Below, one piece after another: positions 63,162-64,000 of a stretch of DNA of 64,000 nucleotides; the stretch's first letter is position 1, and the number at the start of each line of letters is the position of its first letter. The stretch comes from Nymphaea colorata (taxonomy: Eukaryota; Streptophyta; Magnoliopsida; Nymphaeales; Nymphaeaceae). The stretch is taken from assembly GCF_008831285.2 (NCBI RefSeq), contig NC_045139.1, positions 17,776,354-17,840,353 of the forward strand, read 5' to 3'. The notes under the pieces are model-generated. The model ran no database searches. It was not told the DNA's origin and was given only the letters and a program-made list of their open reading frames with translations. The position numbers were made by a program, and so were the translations under genes.

Positions 63162-64000
63162 ATTGCCCTTCACTTTCCTTCAGAGAAGAGAAGAGAAAAG
63201 AGAAAAAGGCTGGTACTACCTGCAAGCAAGCAGGACTTATTGCAATTAAACAACCCCCATGCTCCAGCATCTTCTCTCAGACTTACATCTTAGCTAAACC
63301 GAAGCTTGAGAAAATACACATACAACAGGAAATTAAAGATGCAGTAGTACAACCCAGATGCTGGCATCATCATTGCACACATACACGCTAGGCGCTGAGA
63401 AAGCTTACAGGCAGCAAGAAAGCAAAGGGGATTATGCCAGCTGCATGGGGATATCTTAAGAAGCAGAGTTAGGAGCAAACACAAAGTGACCATGAGAAAG
63501 GAAGTGGCAAACAGGAGTTCCCGGCTTGATTCCTAGTGCCAGCATCGAGGCATGGTTCGGGTTCCACGAAGAGGTGTCGGTGTGGCACACAGCCCCTGCA
63601 CTCACTCTGCTGCCATCTTCCTCAGCAACCAATGGAACAATGTAAGATTTGGTGTTGACAGGCTTGTGGCAGTGGAACACTGCATAGGGATATGACTGAA
63701 TGTGGCACACCACCGCTTGCGAGGAGGGCAGTTCAACCACACCAGGTTGAACTGTGTACGCTCTGCTCTGGGGTTCTCTTTCTTCCTTGTTCACAAATGA
63801 GTAGGTTAGCAACTGAAGATCATTTGTTTTGAGCTGTGACACCGCAAAGTCGACCATGGATTCCAAGGATGTAGCGCAGTATCTAGTTTCGCCCTTATTC
63901 GGTTCCATCTCGCAATCCTCGAGCGTGTGCTTCACTATTGATGCATCGGCTGAGTTGGGGTTCAGGGAGAAGCGTTTCAGGATGTCTGCAAGCTTGGAAG
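63162..64000. repeat. Tandem duplicate of the 58316-59170 segment
   Basis: Similarity to the copy 1 locus starts at GATTGCCCTTCACTTTCCTT (63160s; counterpart near 58318) and continues through the 3' flank (TACATCTTAGCTAAACCGAA, CATACAACAGGAAATTAAAG) into the BURP exon up to the window end. The offset between copies is about 4.8 kb. Confidence 0.9.
63456..64000 (-). CDS. BURP-domain protein, copy 2 (3' part only; runs off the window)
   Basis: The last exon of a second BURP gene, cut by the window end. The visible frame is intact from the edge to the TAA stop at 63458-63456. It encodes nearly the same sequence as copy 1: KHTLEDCEMEPNKGETRYCA, SLESMVDFAVSQLKTNDLQL, CHIQSYPYAVFHCHKPVNTK, VCHTDTSSWNPNHASMLALG, CHFLSHGHFVFAPNSAS. 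It shares the short 24-residue last CH spacing. Differences are scattered substitutions with no frame break, so it is probably functional. Exon 1, exon 2 and the start of exon 3 must lie right of the window. Confidence 0.9.
   Translation of the reverse strand, partial: SKLADILKRFSLNPNSADASIVKHTLEDCEMEPNKGETRYCATSLESMVDFAVSQLKTNDLQLLTYSFVNKEEREPQSRAYTVQPGVVELPSSQAVVCHIQSYPYAVFHCHKPVNTKSYIVPLVAEEDGSRVSAGAVCHTDTSSWNPNHASMLALGIKPGTPVCHFLSHGHFVFAPNSAS

Overview
This is nuclear DNA from a flowering plant. The evidence is intron-rich genes with GT-AG junctions, plant-specific families (BURP, B-box/BBX, plastid aldolase), AT-rich intergenic DNA, many microsatellites and many short non-autonomous hAT-type elements. 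The species cannot be fixed from the sequence. I rebuilt gene models by hand from exon similarity, splice sites and reading-frame phase. Five complete models join in phase to family-typical lengths.

Layout, left to right. 1-4.7 kb: no gene except the first coding exon of a BBX18/19-type double B-box protein (minus strand); its other exons are not visible here. 5-9.1 kb: intergenic, with hAT-like MITEs. 9.1-17.8 kb: ERdj2/Sec63 (plus, 10 coding exons, 685 aa), an ER translocon J-protein. 18-21 kb: intergenic with a tRNA-derived SINE-like family. 21.1-23.7 kb: a small glyoxalase-I/VOC protein (plus, 3 exons, 169 aa). 25.0-37.8 kb: RFT1 (plus, 14 exons, 534 aa), an ER membrane protein of N-glycan assembly. 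39.1-39.6 kb: a hAT-like insertion carrying a pyrimidine-rich minisatellite. 41.1-50.6 kb: an EDA2-like S28 serine carboxypeptidase (plus, 13 exons, 493 aa). 52.3-55.2 kb: plastid class I fructose-bisphosphate aldolase (minus, 6 exons, 397 aa). 58.6-61.4 kb: a BURP-domain secreted protein (minus, 3 exons, 321 aa). 63.5 kb to the window end: a second, partial tandem copy of that BURP gene.

The genes do not form a pathway or cluster. ERdj2 and RFT1 both act at the ER, and EDA2 and BURP proteins are secretory cargo, but nothing suggests co-regulation. I did not find a novel multi-gene system. The most informative non-genic structure is the mobile-element record: six hAT-like insertions with 8-bp target-site duplications (five exact, one 7/8), a candidate SINE family with three dispersed copies, several tandem duplications inside introns, and an exon-like cassette in an RFT1 intron that would end the protein early.
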